Origin: Thermoplasmata archaeon
GTDB lineage: Archaea; Thermoplasmatota; Thermoplasmata; Lutacidiplasmatales; UBA184
DNA: 43,061 nucleotides
NCBI GenBank assembly: GCA_030039715.1
Contig: JASHVA010000079.1
Span: 1 to 43,061 of the forward strand
Direction of reading: 5' to 3'
The notes beneath the pieces were generated by a model. That model saw only the letters and a program-made list of their open reading frames with translations. It was not told the DNA's origin and searched no databases. How positions within the stretch are numbered: the stretch's first letter is position 1; each line of letters opens with the position of its first letter. The position numbers and the translations under genes are program-made. Positions 1-7,704 of the stretch are shown here, piece by piece.

Positions 1-15
1 CGCGCTCGAGCGCGC

Positions 16-420
16 GTGACGGGAATCGGCGGGGTCTTTCTGAAGTCGCGAGCGCCGCGGAGACTGGCCGGTTGGTATCGCAAGAACCTCGGCCTCGGGA
101 TCTCGGCCCGAGGGCAGGTCGCCACCTGGGATTGGAAGTCGGTCCGGGGTCCGCGACGCACGGGGAGCACGGTATGGGCGGCGCTCGGTGCCGAGGATCG
201 AGAGTGGGGCCACGCGAGCGCGCAGGTGAATTATCGCGTGAACGACCTGGACGGCCTCCTCAACCGGCTGCGTCGGGCCGGTGCGAGGGTCGACGACCGA
301 ACGGAAGAGTCCTCCTACGGACGATTCGGCTGGGCGTACGACCCGGAGGGGAATCGATTCGAACTGTGGGAACCCCCTCGCCGGTACCGATCTCCCGAGA
401 AGCATCGGGCGATGGAATAG
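16..420 (+). CDS. VOC-family (glyoxalase/bleomycin-resistance-like) protein
   Basis: A 134-residue single-module vicinal-oxygen-chelate protein. The N-terminal pattern GGVFLK...LAGWYRKNLGL and the C-terminal pattern DPEGNRFELWEPP (about residues 108-120) are typical of the small VOC subfamily often annotated as glyoxalase or bleomycin-resistance protein. The C-terminal Glu of FELW is a likely metal ligand. The usual first-strand His/Glu ligand is not obvious, so metal binding and substrate are uncertain. The start is GTG at 16; no upstream context is available because the window begins here. It is followed by a convergent tRNA-Leu gene. The family call is fairly safe, but no substrate can be assigned. 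Confidence 0.75.
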   Translation: MTGIGGVFLKSRAPRRLAGWYRKNLGLGISARGQVATWDWKSVRGPRRTGSTVWAALGAEDREWGHASAQVNYRVNDLDGLLNRLRRAGARVDDRTEESSYGRFGWAYDPEGNRFELWEPPRRYRSPEKHRAME

Positions 421-492
421 ATCCCGGCGAGTCCCCAAACCGGCCGGATTCCCGCTCGTGGACCGTCCCCTCGGTACCGTAGGAGGGGGGGC

Positions 493-575
493 TGCCGGGG
501 CCAGGATTCGAACCTGGGAACTCCTGCGAGAGCAGATCTTGAGTCTGCCGCCTTTGGCCGCTCGGCCACCCCGGC
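493..575 (-). tRNA. tRNA-Leu (anticodon CAA), intronless
   Basis: On the minus strand the gene folds as a type II tRNA: acceptor GCCGGGG/CCCCGGC with discriminator A (base 493), D-arm with GGCC, anticodon stem GCAGA/TCTGC enclosing loop CTCAAGA (anticodon CAA, reads UUG), a long variable arm and T-arm CCAGG-TTCGAAT-CCTGG. CCA is not encoded, as usual in archaea. No intron is needed to close any stem, in contrast with the tRNA-Leu(UAG) gene at 9185-9332. Confidence 0.95.
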
Positions 576-601
576 GCGCGCCCGACGAGGAGGCGCCGGG
601 G

Positions 602-608
602 TTAATTT
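602..608 (-). promoter_or_regulatory. TATA-like box for tRNA-Leu(CAA)
   Basis: Plus-strand TTAATTTTC at 602-610 reads AAATTAA on the minus strand, 27-33 bases upstream of the tRNA 5' end at 575, which is the archaeal TATA spacing. It overlaps the TAA stop codon of the upstream rnp4 gene. It is the only A/T-rich run in this stretch. Confidence 0.55.
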
Positions 609-1078
609 TCTTGCGGCTCGTCGTCGTCCGCCCGGTCCGTCGGCTCCTCTTCCGAGGGCGCGTCGGCGAGCACCACGTCCTCCATCGCCTCGGCCGAGCG
701 ACCGACCTCGGGGCCTCGCCCCGGAAGGAGCGAGGGTTCGCGAACCGGAAGTCGGCGGCGACGACCGCAGCGAAGGCAGGTGCGCACGCGACGACCCGCG
801 CGGAGCCGGGTCCGCACGGTCCGCCCTTCGACCCAGAATGTCGAGCAACTGCGGCAGTAGAGCTCCCGGTACTCGGGAAGGAACCGAACGTTGTACCGCG
901 TCCCGATCTTCCGCGCGAGCACCACGTACCGGTCCGCGAGTTCGTCGTGCCCGCCGGCGGCCTCCCGCTCGGCGAGCGCGAAGAGCGCGAGCACCCGCTC
1001 CCGGGCGATGCGGACCATCGCCGCGGTCCGCCGGCCCCGGCGGCCGCCCCGCTTCACGACGTTTGCGGTTGCTGGCAT
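602..1078 (-). CDS. rnp4: RNase P protein component 4 (Rpp21/Rpr2 family)
   Basis: A 158-residue basic protein and subunit of archaeal RNase P, which removes 5' leaders from pre-tRNA. The helical N-terminal half carries the family pattern LADRYVVLARKIGTRYNVR (about 47-65), and the zinc-ribbon half has Cys75-x2-Cys78 and Cys101-x2-Cys104 followed by an Arg-rich stretch. The C-terminal tail is acidic. ATG at 1078 is the first start in frame with the family-like region; a longer frame upstream is the antisense shadow of other genes. The start lies inside the preceding zinc-ribbon gene (25-base overlap), which suggests translational coupling. Its 3' end overlaps the promoter of tRNA-Leu(CAA). The identification rests on family pattern and zinc ligands. 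Confidence 0.85.
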   Translation of the reverse strand: MPATANVVKRGGRRGRRTAAMVRIARERVLALFALAEREAAGGHDELADRYVVLARKIGTRYNVRFLPEYRELYCRSCSTFWVEGRTVRTRLRAGRRVRTCLRCGRRRRLPVREPSLLPGRGPEVGRSAEAMEDVVLADAPSEEEPTDRADDDEPQEN

Positions 1079-1386
1079 ACGGGGCAGTAGACGGCCGAGC
1101 GCGAGATGATCGTGCGGCATCGGATGCAGAACTTCCCGGTGGGGGGCGGGGCGATCGGCCCGGTCGCTCCCACCGGAGTTCCCGCGGGGACGGCGTAGCT
1201 CGCCGGACTGGCGACCCGCGGCGCCAGCGCGGGGGGAGGGGGGAGCGCGCCCGGCGGGCGCCCCGGAGCCGTCGGGGGCGGAGGTGGAGGAGGGTTCGAA
1301 TCGACCTGGGGGAGCGTGTAGCCGCACTTCGCGCAAAACAGCGCGCCGTCCGGCGCGAGCTCGCCGCAGTGGAGGCAGACCGTCAC
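1054..1386 (-). CDS. double zinc-ribbon protein with proline-rich linker
   Basis: A 110-residue protein with an N-terminal zinc ribbon (CLHCG...CAKCG, residues about 4-22) and a C-terminal one (CIRC...CPVC, about 87-104), joined by a long linker rich in Pro, Ala and Gly, including a run of seven prolines. No catalytic domain is visible. The start is GTG at 1386, chosen because it directly precedes the first ribbon and lies 23-27 bases downstream of a TATA-like sequence on the same strand. It overlaps the start of rnp4 and is probably cotranscribed with it. The architecture resembles small archaeal proteins that bind nucleic acid or protein partners; its function is unknown. Confidence 0.7.
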   Translation of the reverse strand: MTVCLHCGELAPDGALFCAKCGYTLPQVDSNPPPPPPPTAPGRPPGALPPPPALAPRVASPASYAVPAGTPVGATGPIAPPPTGKFCIRCRTIISRSAVYCPVCQQPQTS

Positions 1387-1398
1387 GTGGAGGGCAAG

Positions 1399-1413
1399 AT
1401 TAATGCCGTATAT
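1399..1413. promoter_or_regulatory. Shared divergent promoter region (two TATA-like boxes)
   Basis: The 44-base gap between divergent start codons at 1386 (minus) and 1431 (plus) contains ATTAAT at 1399-1404 and ATATAC (minus strand, 1413-1408). Each sits about 23-31 bases before the start codon it would serve, so both mRNAs would be essentially leaderless. Confidence 0.5.
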
Positions 1414-1430
1414 CACCGTCCACTCGCTCG

Positions 1431-2219
1431 TTGAGACAGCGGTCGGTCGCACTCGTGACACGGGACCCGGCGCTCTATGGGGAGCTCGCGGGATTTCTGC
1501 GGGAGCGACGATTGTCGTGCGTGAGCCTGCTGCCGGGGCAACGGATTCCCGAACGCGTCGCCGTGGTACTGACCTCGACGGAAGAGGCCCGCGAGATCTC
1601 GCATCCGCACGTCCTCGTCGTCGCCGAGGACGGGGATCGCCGGGCCCTCGGCGCCGCGGTCGAGCTCGCCCTCGAAGCGGGGCGGTCGGACGGGGATCTC
1701 GTCGTCGGCATCGACCCCGGCCCTCGGCCGGGTTACGCGGTTTTCGCCGGTGAGCACTGCATCGGGGAAGGGATCCTCGAGTCGCCCGAAGCCGCGGGTG
1801 CTTTCTCGGGGCAGCTGCGGCACCGGTTCTCTTCACGACACGTGATCTTCCGCGTGGGGGCCGGCGATCCCCCCCGCCGGAACCGGATCGTCAACTCGTT
1901 ACTGGCCCATCACCGGTCCGTCGAGCTCGTCGACGAGCAGGGAACGACGCCCCGCGGGCACCGCCGTCCGCGCGATGCGCTCGCCGCCCGGTCCATCGCT
2001 CGCGGGGTCGGGCGGTCGGTGCGCGACCACCTCCCGACGAACCCGACGCCCGGGGAGATCGCCAACGTCCAGCGCCTCAGCCGGGAGGGAAGCGGGGGAC
2101 TGATCACCATCTCGCGCTCGTCGGCCCACCGTGTCCTGCGCGGCGAGATCTCGATGGCGGAAGCCGTCGCCGACACGCTGGGACCGCGCGCGGACCCCGG
2201 CCGTGCGAAGAAGGCGTGA
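1431..2219 (+). CDS. Predicted RNase H-fold (RuvC/YqgF-like) protein, uncharacterised
   Basis: A 262-residue protein. Its central part looks like an RNase H-fold nuclease domain: VVGIDPGPRPGYAVF (Asp95) matches the first-strand DxGxxxG signature, VELVDEQGTT (Asp168/Glu169) resembles the YqgF/RuvC second acidic strand, and RDALAARSIA (Asp182) resembles the C-terminal DxxAAxxIA helix. The N-terminal 90 residues look like a separate small alpha/beta domain, and the last 60 residues may form a small helical module. The start is TTG at 1431, chosen because it follows the TATA-like box at the expected leaderless distance. It is transcribed divergently from the zinc-ribbon/rnp4 pair. The fold assignment is inference from motifs; activity and substrate are unknown. 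Confidence 0.6.
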   Translation: MRQRSVALVTRDPALYGELAGFLRERRLSCVSLLPGQRIPERVAVVLTSTEEAREISHPHVLVVAEDGDRRALGAAVELALEAGRSDGDLVVGIDPGPRPGYAVFAGEHCIGEGILESPEAAGAFSGQLRHRFSSRHVIFRVGAGDPPRRNRIVNSLLAHHRSVELVDEQGTTPRGHRRPRDALAARSIARGVGRSVRDHLPTNPTPGEIANVQRLSREGSGGLITISRSSAHRVLRGEISMAEAVADTLGPRADPGRAKKA

Positions 2220-2245
2220 GCCGGCTCCCCGGCGCCGGGAACCTC

Positions 2246-2251
2246 TTTAAT
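2246..2251 (+). promoter_or_regulatory. TATA-like box for gltX
   Basis: TTTAAT at 2246-2251 stands out in GC-rich surroundings. A start site about 25-27 bases downstream falls on the GTG at 2275, which supports a leaderless transcript and favours that start over the GTG at 2260. Confidence 0.5.
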
Positions 2252-2274
2252 CCGAGCCCGTGGTCGGGCGACCC

Positions 2275-4005
2275 GTGCCGCTCGACCCCGAGCTCGAGAA
2301 GCGGATCCGGCGGCTCGCCGTCGAGAATTCGATCGCCCACGGCGGAGCTCCACGGCCGGGTCCCATCGTCGCGCGCCTCCTCGCGACCGACCCGTCGCTC
2401 CGCTCGCGGGCCGACGAGGTCCGGGCGGGCGCGGAAGCGGTCGTCGCCGCGGTGAGCTCGCTCGGCCCCGAAGCGCTCGCCCGGGAGCTCGCGGCGCTGG
2501 GGGGACCCGAGCCCGAGCGGTCGCGCGAGAAGGCGTCCGAGGGCGGTGAATTCCCGGACCTGCCGGGGGCGGTGCCCGGCAAGGTCGTCCTCCGCATGGC
2601 GCCGTTCCCGAGCGGAGTGCTGCACGTCGGCCACGCCCGGATGCTCTACGTGCACCAGCATTACCGGGAGCGGTACGCCGCACGGCTCCTGCTCGTGTTC
2701 GACGACACCGTCGGTTCGGAGGAGAAGCGGGTCGAGACCGAGTTCTTCGATATGATCCTGGAGGATTGCCGGCTCGCGGGGGTCGTCCCGGACGAGGTCG
2801 TCTACAAGTCCGACCGGATCCCGCGCTTCTACCCGTGGGCCGAGCGGATCGTCCGGCACGGCTCGGCCTACGTCTGCCGCTGTTCGGCCGAGCTTCTCCG
2901 CAGCAACCGGGCCCACGGGGTCGCGTGCCCCGAGCGCGGTCAGACTCCCGACGAGGCGAACGCCGAATGGAAGCGCATGCTCGACGGCGCGTACGGTCCG
3001 GGCGAGGCGGTCCTCCGGCTGAAGACCGACATGCAGGATCCGGATCCGGCGTTCCGGGACCGCGTCCTTTGCCGGATCAGCGACCTCGACCACCCTCGCG
3101 TCGGGCACCGGTACCGCGTCTGGCCGATGCTCGAGTTCTCGTGGGCCGTCGACGACGTGGAGCTCGGCATGACCCACGTCCTGCGAGGGAAGGACCTCGT
3201 CATCGAGGATCGGATGCAGCGGTACATCTGGGACCTCCTCGGCATTTCCGGACCCCCGTTCGTCCACTGGGGGATCCTCCGCGTGCGCGAGGCGAAGGTC
3301 TCGAAGAGCAAGTCGTATCGGGAGGTCAAGAGCGGGCTCTACGACGGCTGGGCCGATCCCCGGACCTGGTCGCTGCGTTCGCTCGACCGGCGCGGCATTT
3401 CGATGGACGCGCTCCGCGCCTTCACGCTCTCGTTCGGGATGTCCCTCTCGGACATCGAGGTACCCGCGGAGACGCTCTATGCCGAGAACCGAAAGCGGAT
3501 CGATGCGACGACGCCGCGCCGAGCGTTCGTGCCCGACCCGGTTCGAGTCGAGGTGGAGGGGTATCCGGTCGAGCTCGCCTCCGTCGAGCTTCCGAACCAC
3601 CCCGATCGACCCGAGCTCGGCCGCCGTCGCGTCGCCGCCGGCCCGGTCTTCTACCTGCCGTACCGGGACGTGGCGAGCCGACCGGGCGCCGAGGTTCGCC
3701 TGAAGGACCTCATCAACGTGCGGCTCCCGGACCCCGTGCCCCCGGCCGCCGAAGGGCTCCGGGCGAGGTTCACGAGCCGGGAGAACCAGCGCCTGCCGCG
3801 CCTCCAATGGGTCGGCGCCGCGGACGCGGTGCCGGTCGACGTACTGGACGTGGAGGGGAACCACTCCACCGGGCTCGCCGAGGCGGCGGTCGCCGCGAGC
3901 ACGCCCCGCGAGATCTACCAGTTCGAGCGTGTCGGGTTCGTCCGGGTCGATGACGGGGTCCCGGTCGGCGCCCGGCCGGTCCGGGTCGTCTACGGCCATC
4001 CGTGA
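2275..4005 (+). CDS. gltX: Glutamyl-tRNA synthetase, archaeal type
   Basis: Class I aminoacyl-tRNA synthetase of 576 residues that attaches Glu to tRNA-Glu. The archaeal-specific helical N-terminal region covers about residues 1-100. The class I signature HVGH is at 117-120 within PFPSGVLHVGHARM, and the KMSKS loop is VSKSKS at 342-347. The C-terminal beta-barrel anticodon-binding region shared with GlnRS follows. Archaeal enzymes of this family are generally non-discriminating and also mischarge tRNA-Gln for later amidation by GatDE, so it probably acts on the tRNA-Gln at 9360-9466. GTG at 2275 is preferred because of the TATA box; GTG at 2260 would add five residues. Confidence 0.95.
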   Translation: MPLDPELEKRIRRLAVENSIAHGGAPRPGPIVARLLATDPSLRSRADEVRAGAEAVVAAVSSLGPEALARELAALGGPEPERSREKASEGGEFPDLPGAVPGKVVLRMAPFPSGVLHVGHARMLYVHQHYRERYAARLLLVFDDTVGSEEKRVETEFFDMILEDCRLAGVVPDEVVYKSDRIPRFYPWAERIVRHGSAYVCRCSAELLRSNRAHGVACPERGQTPDEANAEWKRMLDGAYGPGEAVLRLKTDMQDPDPAFRDRVLCRISDLDHPRVGHRYRVWPMLEFSWAVDDVELGMTHVLRGKDLVIEDRMQRYIWDLLGISGPPFVHWGILRVREAKVSKSKSYREVKSGLYDGWADPRTWSLRSLDRRGISMDALRAFTLSFGMSLSDIEVPAETLYAENRKRIDATTPRRAFVPDPVRVEVEGYPVELASVELPNHPDRPELGRRRVAAGPVFYLPYRDVASRPGAEVRLKDLINVRLPDPVPPAAEGLRARFTSRENQRLPRLQWVGAADAVPVDVLDVEGNHSTGLAEAAVAASTPREIYQFERVGFVRVDDGVPVGARPVRVVYGHP

Positions 4006-4056
4006 ATTGCGTCCCAAACTTTAGTAGCCGGGCCCGACCATCCGGTTCCGGGCCGG

Positions 4057-4446
4057 ATGCGCTTCCTTCATACTTCGATCACCGTGCGCAACATGGACGA
4101 GAGCCTCCGGTTCTACACCGAGGTGCTCGGGCTCCAGTTCGAGCGTCGCCGGACGATCCCCGAGAACCATGCGGAAATCGCGTTCGTCCGGGACCCCGCC
4201 TCGGACGCCCGGGTCGAGCTGACGCACTGGGACGGGAAGGACGCCTTCGAGGCCGGCGAGCAGCTCGACCACCTGGCCTTCGAGGTCGCCGAGCTCGACC
4301 GATTCCTTCTCAAGGTGCGCGAGAAGGGAGTCCGCGTCGCGAAGGAGCCGTACCGGCTCTCGGGGGGCTCCGGCCGTATCGCGTTCATCCTCGACCCGAA
4401 CGACGTCTGGATCGAGCTCATCGAGCGCACGCCGGTCGCGGGGTAG
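4057..4446 (+). CDS. Glyoxalase I-like VOC protein (lactoylglutathione lyase family)
   Basis: A 129-residue VOC protein with the full ligand set expected of glyoxalase I: His5 (RFLHTSI), Glu54 (VELTHW), His in QLDHLAFEV (about 73) and a C-terminal Glu in VWIELIE (about 123). NMDESLRFYTEVLGL is the classic family helix. It would isomerise a hemithioacetal of methylglyoxal with a thiol; the archaeal thiol cofactor is not known from the sequence. A TTTAGTAG sequence at 4020-4027 is a plausible promoter. An MFS transporter gene starts 10 bases downstream, so the two are probably one operon. Confidence 0.8.
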   Translation: MRFLHTSITVRNMDESLRFYTEVLGLQFERRRTIPENHAEIAFVRDPASDARVELTHWDGKDAFEAGEQLDHLAFEVAELDRFLLKVREKGVRVAKEPYRLSGGSGRIAFILDPNDVWIELIERTPVAG

Positions 4447-4456
4447 CTCGTCGGCC

Positions 4457-5722
4457 GTGGCGGAGGCGCTCCCCGACCCCACCGGTGAGATTCACCGCCG
4501 ATCGCTGGTCGCCGTCTTCGGCGCGACGTTCTTCGTGCGGTTCGCCTTCGGGATCACGCTCGCGGTCTTCGCGAGCTACATCCTCGGCCGACTCTCCGGG
4601 CTGAGCTCGTCGGATGAGGGGACGGTCGGGCTGGTCGCCGCGATGGCCCCGATCGGCGAGTTCTCGACCGTGCTCGCCTCCGGAGTCGTCACCGACCGCG
4701 TCGGCCGGTTCCCCGTGCTCTTTGCGGGCATGGCCTCCGCGGCCCTCCTCGTCGGGCTGGTCGCGCTGACCCGGTCGGTCTATGCGCTCGGCGCGCTCAA
4801 CTTTCTCTTCGGGATCGCGAGCGGGGCGATCCTCGCTTCGAGCCTAGCGGTCGTGGCCGACCGCTCGACGCGCGACGAGCGGGGCCTCGAAATGGGTCGA
4901 TTCGACGCGATGAACCTCGCCGGCTGGCTGGGGGGATTCGCCTTCGGCATCGCCGTCCTCGGGTTCGTCCAGGACGGCCACCTTCCGATCGGTTTCCTGC
5001 CCTGGGTCTTCGTCCTCGGCACCGCCACGCTCCTCGCCGGTCTCGGGTTCACGTGGTACCTCGTGCGGGCGATCCCGCGCCCGACCCCGGTCCGGGGGGC
5101 GGGGATCGGCGAGATCCTTCGCGGTGCCTTCCGCGGAAGCGTCCTCCTCGTGACGCTACCCTGGCTCGTCGTCTACATGCTGATCGGCTACATCCTCGTC
5201 TTCGTCGGCACCGCGTCGGCGTCCGTGGGTTTTCCGGACATTTACATCGCGGCCGGGATCGGAGCGGGGGGAGCGGCGCTCGTGCTCACGCAGCCGCAGT
5301 TCGGCCGCCTCGCCGACCGATACGGCCGGACCCGCCTCATGAACCTCGGGGTGGCCGGCTTCTGCGGGGTGATGCTGTTCGCCTCGCTGGCGATCGCCTA
5401 CGGCCCGCTTCTCGAGCTCCTCGTTCCCCTCGGGCTCTGCGTGCTGCCCGCGCTCGGTTACGGGCCGGCCGCCCTCGCGGCCCTGACCGACCTCTCCCGC
5501 GCGCTCAGCCGGGGAACGACGATGGCGATCTACTCGTTCACGATCTCGCTCGGCATGTGGCTCGGGTTGCTCGTCGGGACGCAGCTGGTCGCCCGGCTCG
5601 GGAACGACGGCTACTACCTCTTCTTCGGCCTGATCGCCGGCGCCCTCGTCGTCCTCACGGTCCTCCGCGAGGCGAGCGCCGAGACGACGGCGGCGCTCGC
5701 GACTACGACTCCGGCTCGATGA
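4457..5722 (+). CDS. MFS transporter
   Basis: A 421-residue integral membrane protein with about 12 hydrophobic segments, consistent with the major facilitator superfamily. The loop between TM2 and TM3 has the MFS motif A-like sequence GVVTDRVGRFPVL (about 73-86), and the second half repeats it as GRLADRYGRTRLM (about 282-294). The start is GTG at 4457, 10 bases after the glyoxalase-like gene. Its substrate cannot be read from the sequence. Its 3' end overlaps the convergent CDF transporter gene by 20 bases. The superfamily is confident; the subfamily is not. Confidence 0.85.
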   Translation: MAEALPDPTGEIHRRSLVAVFGATFFVRFAFGITLAVFASYILGRLSGLSSSDEGTVGLVAAMAPIGEFSTVLASGVVTDRVGRFPVLFAGMASAALLVGLVALTRSVYALGALNFLFGIASGAILASSLAVVADRSTRDERGLEMGRFDAMNLAGWLGGFAFGIAVLGFVQDGHLPIGFLPWVFVLGTATLLAGLGFTWYLVRAIPRPTPVRGAGIGEILRGAFRGSVLLVTLPWLVVYMLIGYILVFVGTASASVGFPDIYIAAGIGAGGAALVLTQPQFGRLADRYGRTRLMNLGVAGFCGVMLFASLAIAYGPLLELLVPLGLCVLPALGYGPAALAALTDLSRALSRGTTMAIYSFTISLGMWLGLLVGTQLVARLGNDGYYLFFGLIAGALVVLTVLREASAETTAALATTTPAR

Positions 5723-6587
5723 GGATGTGCCGGAGGACCGGATACGCCTGGCGCAGCGCCGCCGTGACCTGATCGATCGCGGCCTCGAGCTGGTCGGTCG
5801 TCATCCCGTCCTGGAAGTTGATCTTGAGCGCGAGGAGCGCGTCCTCGGGTCCGAGGAGCATCGACTGGAAGCTGCGGACCTTCGCGACGGAGGCGTTCCG
5901 CTCGATGATCGCGAGCATCGCGCGGGCGTCGCCGGGGTCGAGCGCCCGACCGATGAGATACTCCCGGCTCTCGCGGGTCAGGACGAACCCCATCGCGACG
6001 AGGAGGACTCCCTCGATCGACGCGCTCACTCCGTCCACGAACGCCAAGCCCGTGTGAAAGACGACGAGCAGGCCGCCGAAGGCGACGACGCTCGCGACGA
6101 TCGACACGAGGTCCTGGTAGAAGATCGACTTGAGCCCCTGGTTCGCCGACTCGAGGAGGTTCAGCAGCGTGAGCCGGGAGATGCGGAGCTCGCGGAGGGT
6201 CACCCAGATGCTCGCGATGCTGACGACGATCGTCGCCCCGACCACGAGCAGCGCCTCGGCGATGTGGCGCAGCCTTTCGGGAGCGACGATCTGGTCGATC
6301 CCTTCGGTGAGCGCGAGCACTCCGGCGACCGTGAACGTGACCACGATCGAGACGAAGGCCCAGAAGAACCGCTCCTTCCCCCGGCCGAACGGGTACTCGT
6401 GGGACGCCGGTCGGCGGGAGAGGTGGAGCCCCCAGAGGAGGAGGCCGCTCCCCACGAGGTCGGTGAGCGTGAAGATCGCCTGGGCGAGGACGGCCCGACT
6501 GCCCGACGCGATCGCGACGACGAGGTTCACGGCGAACAGCGTCGCGTTGAGCAGGAGCGTCGCGACGATGATGACCTGCGGACGCAT
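5703..6587 (-). CDS. Cation diffusion facilitator (CDF) family protein with altered metal site
   Basis: A 294-residue membrane protein with an N-terminal six-TM CDF domain and a C-terminal cytoplasmic domain ending RHILIEPES. The conserved HEYPFGRGKERFFWAF loop (about 63-78) identifies the family. In TM2 the usual metal-binding HxxxD or DxxxD is FTLTD (Phe39, Asp43), so the first ligand is missing. TM5 has YQDLVS rather than a clear HxxxD. It may therefore move a different cation or be impaired. ATG at 6587 is chosen because the longer frame adds an Arg/Pro-rich, non-family extension. A second CDF gene with an intact site is at 20129-21031. Confidence 0.8.
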   Translation of the reverse strand: MRPQVIIVATLLLNATLFAVNLVVAIASGSRAVLAQAIFTLTDLVGSGLLLWGLHLSRRPASHEYPFGRGKERFFWAFVSIVVTFTVAGVLALTEGIDQIVAPERLRHIAEALLVVGATIVVSIASIWVTLRELRISRLTLLNLLESANQGLKSIFYQDLVSIVASVVAFGGLLVVFHTGLAFVDGVSASIEGVLLVAMGFVLTRESREYLIGRALDPGDARAMLAIIERNASVAKVRSFQSMLLGPEDALLALKINFQDGMTTDQLEAAIDQVTAALRQAYPVLRHILIEPES

Positions 6588-6692
6588 CGAGGTCCCGAGG
6601 ACTCCACCGGGCGACCTCCGCACCGGGCCTCGGGGGTTAAGCGTTCCGAACCGCCCTCGGACGCGTGAGCGCGGGGCGCCCGGGACCAAGGG

Positions 6693-6698
6693 TTAAAT
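6693..6698 (+). promoter_or_regulatory. TATA-like box for the aldolase gene
   Basis: TTAAAT at 6693-6698 lies 29-34 bases before the ATG at 6727 in an otherwise GC-rich sequence. The distance suits a short leader or none. Confidence 0.5.
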
Positions 6699-6726
6699 CG
6701 CGCCGACCCGTCCGCCGCCGGGGTCC

Positions 6727-7704
6727 ATGAGCGAGCCGGCCGCGCACGCGAACCCGGGGTCGATCGCTCCCCCGGTGGGCCGAGTCACCCCGCCCGCCCG
6801 GCGGCCTCGTCCGACGCTCTCCCAGATGGGGCTCTCGCCGGGGAAGCGGGCCCGGCTGAAGCGGCTCCTCTACCAGCACGGACCCGGCGGCGGCACCCTC
6901 CTCGCGCTCCCGATCGACCAGGGGCTCGAGCACGGACCGATCGACTTCTTCGCGAACCCCGACTCGCTCGACCCGAACTATCAGTTCGAGCTGGCCCGCG
7001 ACGGGAACTTCAGCGCGATCGCGCTGCACATCGGACTCGCGGAGAAGTACTTCCACGAGTACGCCGGCGACGTCCCTCTCGTCCTGAAGCTGAACGGGAA
7101 GACCCAGATCCCGTCCGATGCCCAGGCCTTCAGCTCGCTCACGGGGAGCGTGGAGGATGCGGTGCGGCTCGGGGCGGACGCGGTGGGCTACACGGTCTAC
7201 GTCGGGTCGCCCGCCCAGGACCGGGACTTCGAGCAGTTCCGTAGGATCCGGGCCGACGCGGACCGGCTCGGGATGCCCGTGATCGTCTGGGCGTACCCGC
7301 GTGGAGAGGCCGTCGCGAAGAAAGGCGGAAAGGAAAGCCTCTACGCGATCGACTACGCCGCCCGGGTCGCGCTCGAGCTCGGGGCGGACATCGTGAAGGT
7401 CAACTTCCCGGTCCCGAGCGAGAAGGACGCGGACAGCCCGCCGCCGTACAACACGCTCAAGCTCACGCCCGCCCAGGCGTTCCGCAAGGTCGTCGAGAGC
7501 GCGGGACGGGCACTCGTCCTCGTGTCCGGCGGAGAGAAGATCGGGGACGCGGAGCTCTTGTCCAAGGTGCGGGCGTCGATGGACGACGGGGCGACCGGGA
7601 TCATCTTCGGGCGGAACATGTGGCAGCGTCCGAGGGAAGAGGCGCTCCGGATGACCCGGGAGCTCCATGCGATTTTCCGGGAGTACGCGCAGCCGCCCGC
7701 GTGA
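6727..7704 (+). CDS. fba: Class I fructose-bisphosphate aldolase, archaeal DhnA type
   Basis: A 325-residue TIM-barrel aldolase that interconverts fructose 1,6-bisphosphate with dihydroxyacetone phosphate and glyceraldehyde 3-phosphate. Family features are LLALPIDQGLEHGP (about 58-71), VWAYPRGEAV (about 189-198) and the Schiff-base lysine in DIVKVNFP (Lys224). The phosphate-binding loops VSGGEKIGD and GIIFGRNMWQRP follow. About 35 N-terminal residues are Pro-rich and precede the family core; ATG at 6727 fits the promoter, though an inner ATG in SQMGLSPGKRARL is possible. It overlaps tsr3 by 38 bases. It is a central glycolysis/gluconeogenesis enzyme. Confidence 0.93.
   Translation: MSEPAAHANPGSIAPPVGRVTPPARRPRPTLSQMGLSPGKRARLKRLLYQHGPGGGTLLALPIDQGLEHGPIDFFANPDSLDPNYQFELARDGNFSAIALHIGLAEKYFHEYAGDVPLVLKLNGKTQIPSDAQAFSSLTGSVEDAVRLGADAVGYTVYVGSPAQDRDFEQFRRIRADADRLGMPVIVWAYPRGEAVAKKGGKESLYAIDYAARVALELGADIVKVNFPVPSEKDADSPPPYNTLKLTPAQAFRKVVESAGRALVLVSGGEKIGDAELLSKVRASMDDGATGIIFGRNMWQRPREEALRMTRELHAIFREYAQPPA

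Noticed and set aside
2104..4017. Long open frame on the minus strand opposite gltX (637 codons)
   Set aside because: It is Arg/Asp/Glu/Pro-rich with no domain, mirrors the codons of a clear synthetase gene, and such antisense frames are expected at this GC content.
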